In this document: piece by piece, positions 4,235 through 5,397 of the stretch
Position numbering within the stretch: position 1 is the stretch's first letter
Layout: each line of letters begins with the position of its first letter
DNA from: Desulfobulbaceae bacterium UBA5628
Lineage (GTDB): Bacteria; Desulfobacterota; Desulfobulbia; Desulfobulbales; Desulfurivibrionaceae
Assembly (NCBI GenBank): GCA_002421565.1
Contig: DIKC01000147.1
Span: 1 to 5,397, forward strand
DNA length: 5,397 nt
Reading direction: 5' to 3'
Notes under the pieces: model-generated
What the model saw: the letters and a program-made list of their open reading frames with translations, nothing else
What the model was told of the DNA's origin: nothing
The model's database searches: none
Made by a program: the position numbers and the translations under genes

Positions 4235-5266
4235 TTGAACCGCTTCGGCTGGCTGCCGCTTTTGGCCCTGCTCCTGGCGGCGGCGACGGTGATCGCGGCC
4301 GGACTCGGTTATCTTGCCATCGCCCCGGTCGACGTGGCCCGGATCATCGCCGCCCGTCTGCTCGGCGATCCCTCCCTGGCCGTCGGCCTGGACGAGGTGG
4401 CCCAAGTGGTGGTGCTCGATGTCCGCCTGCCCCGAATTCTCACCGCTTTGCTGGTGGGCGGCGGCCTGGCGGTGGCCGGGGTGATTTTCCAGGGGATTTT
4501 GCTCAACCCCCTGGCCGATCCTTACACCCTGGGGGTTTCCTCCGGGGCCGCCTTTGGCGCCACCCTGGCGATTCTCGCCAACCTGGCCGGCAGCGCCCTG
4601 CTCGGCGGGCTTTCGGTGCCGCTCGCCGCCTTTATCGGGGCGGTGCTGACCCTGGGGGTGGTGCTTTATCTTTCATCCTTCGACGGCCAGGTGGCCCCCG
4701 ACACCCTGATCCTGTCCGGGGTGATCGTCGGCGCCATTCTTTCGGCCGGGATCAGTTTCATCAAGTATCTGGCCGACGAGCAGGTGGCGGTGATCATCTT
4801 CTGGCTGATGGGCAGCTTCGCGGCCCGCACCTGGGCCGATGTCGGGCTGGTGGCGGCGGCGGTGGGCTGCGGGCTGCTGCTGGCGATTTATTACGCCCGC
4901 GACCTCAACATCCTCGCTCTGGGCGGCCGGATCGCCGATTCCCTGGGGGTGGAGTCCAACCGGGTGCGGCGGATTCTGCTGATCAACGGCTCGTTGCTGG
5001 CCGCGGTCTGCGTTTCGGTAGCCGGGATCATCGGCTTTGTCGGGCTCCTGGTCCCGCATCTGATGCGCTTTCTGGTCGGGCCGGACAACCGGATATTGCT
5101 GCCGGCCTCGCTGCTGGCCGGAGCCCTGCTTTTGCTGGGGGCCGATACCCTGACCCGGGCGATGCTGCCGGCCGAGGTCCCGATCGGGGTGCTCACCGCC
5201 CTGCTCGGCGGCCCCTTCTTCTGCGTGATTTTCCGCCGCCGGCAACGGGGGTTGCGGCATGGTTGA
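4235..5266 (+). CDS. btuC: Vitamin B12 ABC importer permease, BtuC/FecCD family
   Basis: This is the membrane subunit of a type II ABC importer, two copies of which form the channel that passes corrinoid from a periplasmic binding protein into the cell. The family signatures are clear: DVRLPRILTALLVGGGLAVAG with FQGILLNPLADPYTLGVSSGAAFGA soon after, GVIVGAILSAG, FWLMGSF, DLNILALGGRIADSLGV, the ATPase-coupling loop GIIGFVGLLVPHLMRFLVGPDNR, and PAEVPIGVLTALLGGPFFCVIF at the C-terminus. About ten membrane helices are expected. The start is uncertain: no ATG or GTG fits. TTG 4235 gives 343 residues, normal for the family, with MNRFGW just before TM1; TTG 4184 (360 residues, overlapping the upstream gene by 17 bases) and TTG 4151 also keep the frame open. 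None has a convincing binding site, so coupling to the preceding gene is likely. The substrate is read from the riboswitch, since the FecCD family also carries iron chelates. No binding protein or btuB lies in the window. Confidence 0.88.
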   Translation: MNRFGWLPLLALLLAAATVIAAGLGYLAIAPVDVARIIAARLLGDPSLAVGLDEVAQVVVLDVRLPRILTALLVGGGLAVAGVIFQGILLNPLADPYTLGVSSGAAFGATLAILANLAGSALLGGLSVPLAAFIGAVLTLGVVLYLSSFDGQVAPDTLILSGVIVGAILSAGISFIKYLADEQVAVIIFWLMGSFAARTWADVGLVAAAVGCGLLLAIYYARDLNILALGGRIADSLGVESNRVRRILLINGSLLAAVCVSVAGIIGFVGLLVPHLMRFLVGPDNRILLPASLLAGALLLLGADTLTRAMLPAEVPIGVLTALLGGPFFCVIFRRRQRGLRHG

Positions 5267-5397
5267 AGCGGCGGGCTTTGAGTTGCGCGGGGTCTCCTTT
5301 GCCTACGGGGCGACGGAAGTGGTGCGCGATCTTTCCCTAGCCTTGCCGCCCGGCCGTTTTCACGGGGTGGTCGGCCCCAACGGCAGCGGCAAAAGCA
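5259..5397 (+). CDS. btuD: ABC importer ATPase, BtuD/FepC type, N-terminal part (3' end outside window)
   Basis: The first 46 codons are present. ATG 5259 overlaps the end of the permease gene by 8 bases (ATGGTTGA), so the two are translationally coupled. FELRGVSFAYG (7-17) is the first strand and A-loop, with Tyr16 to stack on adenine. VVRDLSLALPPGRFHGVVG leads to the Walker A motif GPNGSGKS (39-46), which is complete at the window edge. GPNGSGKS with a preceding G/VVG is typical of iron-siderophore and B12 ATPases. The Q-loop, signature motif and Walker B lie outside. The protein would dimerise on the cytoplasmic face and power the permease. The B12 substrate is inferred from the riboswitch. 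Confidence 0.92.
   Translation, partial: MVEAAGFELRGVSFAYGATEVVRDLSLALPPGRFHGVVGPNGSGKS

Noticed and set aside
4673..5260. 195-codon open frame on the minus strand
   Set aside because: Antisense shadow of btuC; its composition (Gln, Pro, Arg, Asp) is that of reversed hydrophobic codons.

Overview
The window looks like a GC-rich chromosomal segment of a Gram-negative anaerobe, most likely in the Desulfobacterota (former Deltaproteobacteria). That placement is an inference from a short-type ThiC terminus, a DUF3124 lipoprotein-sized exported protein, and a cobalamin-riboswitch operon with a 'nucleoside recognition' membrane protein ahead of BtuC/BtuD. No taxonomic marker is present to prove it.

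Layout. (1) 3-341 (+): 3' end of a thiC-type gene, with its terminal iron-sulfur cysteines. (2) 342-1223: an apparent insertion, more AT-rich than its surroundings. It holds a short decayed piece of an IS3-family transposase (about 357-428), a promoter-like site, and a two-gene toxin-antitoxin pair (539-853 antitoxin candidate, 870-1202 TumE/DUF6516-type toxin). The block is bracketed by a 23-bp direct repeat (22/23 identical) made from the last codons of thiC, so it behaves as a cassette set into the 3' end of thiC. (3) 1261-2247 and 2288-2770, both (-): a two-gene unit coding a DUF3124 exported protein and a two-transmembrane potassium channel with an RCK (TrkA-N/TrkA-C) domain. It is read from a near-consensus promoter at 2831-2859. 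The channel gene has a well-placed internal ribosome binding site that could make a free RCK subunit, as known for MthK. (4) 2880-5397 (+): a cobalamin riboswitch (about 2915-3090) with a strong intrinsic terminator at 3150-3184 as expression platform. It is followed by a Gate/nucleoside-recognition membrane protein (3214-4200), a BtuC/FecCD-type ABC permease (about 4235-5266) and the first 46 codons of the partner ATPase (5259 to the window end).

How they work together. The right-hand operon is a corrinoid uptake operon switched off by cobalamin. The riboswitch closes the terminator when the vitamin is plentiful; when it is scarce, the conserved CCGGGAG of the aptamer can instead pair with the left arm of the terminator. 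The permease and ATPase form the importer core. The role of the Gate-domain protein is unknown, but its position as first gene under the riboswitch ties it to corrinoid or lower-ligand (for example alpha-ribazole) handling. The left half is unrelated: thiamin synthesis, a small addiction-type cassette and potassium transport.

The most unusual points are the thiC-tail repeat bracketing the toxin-antitoxin cassette, the riboswitch-controlled Gate protein, and the internal start in the potassium channel gene.
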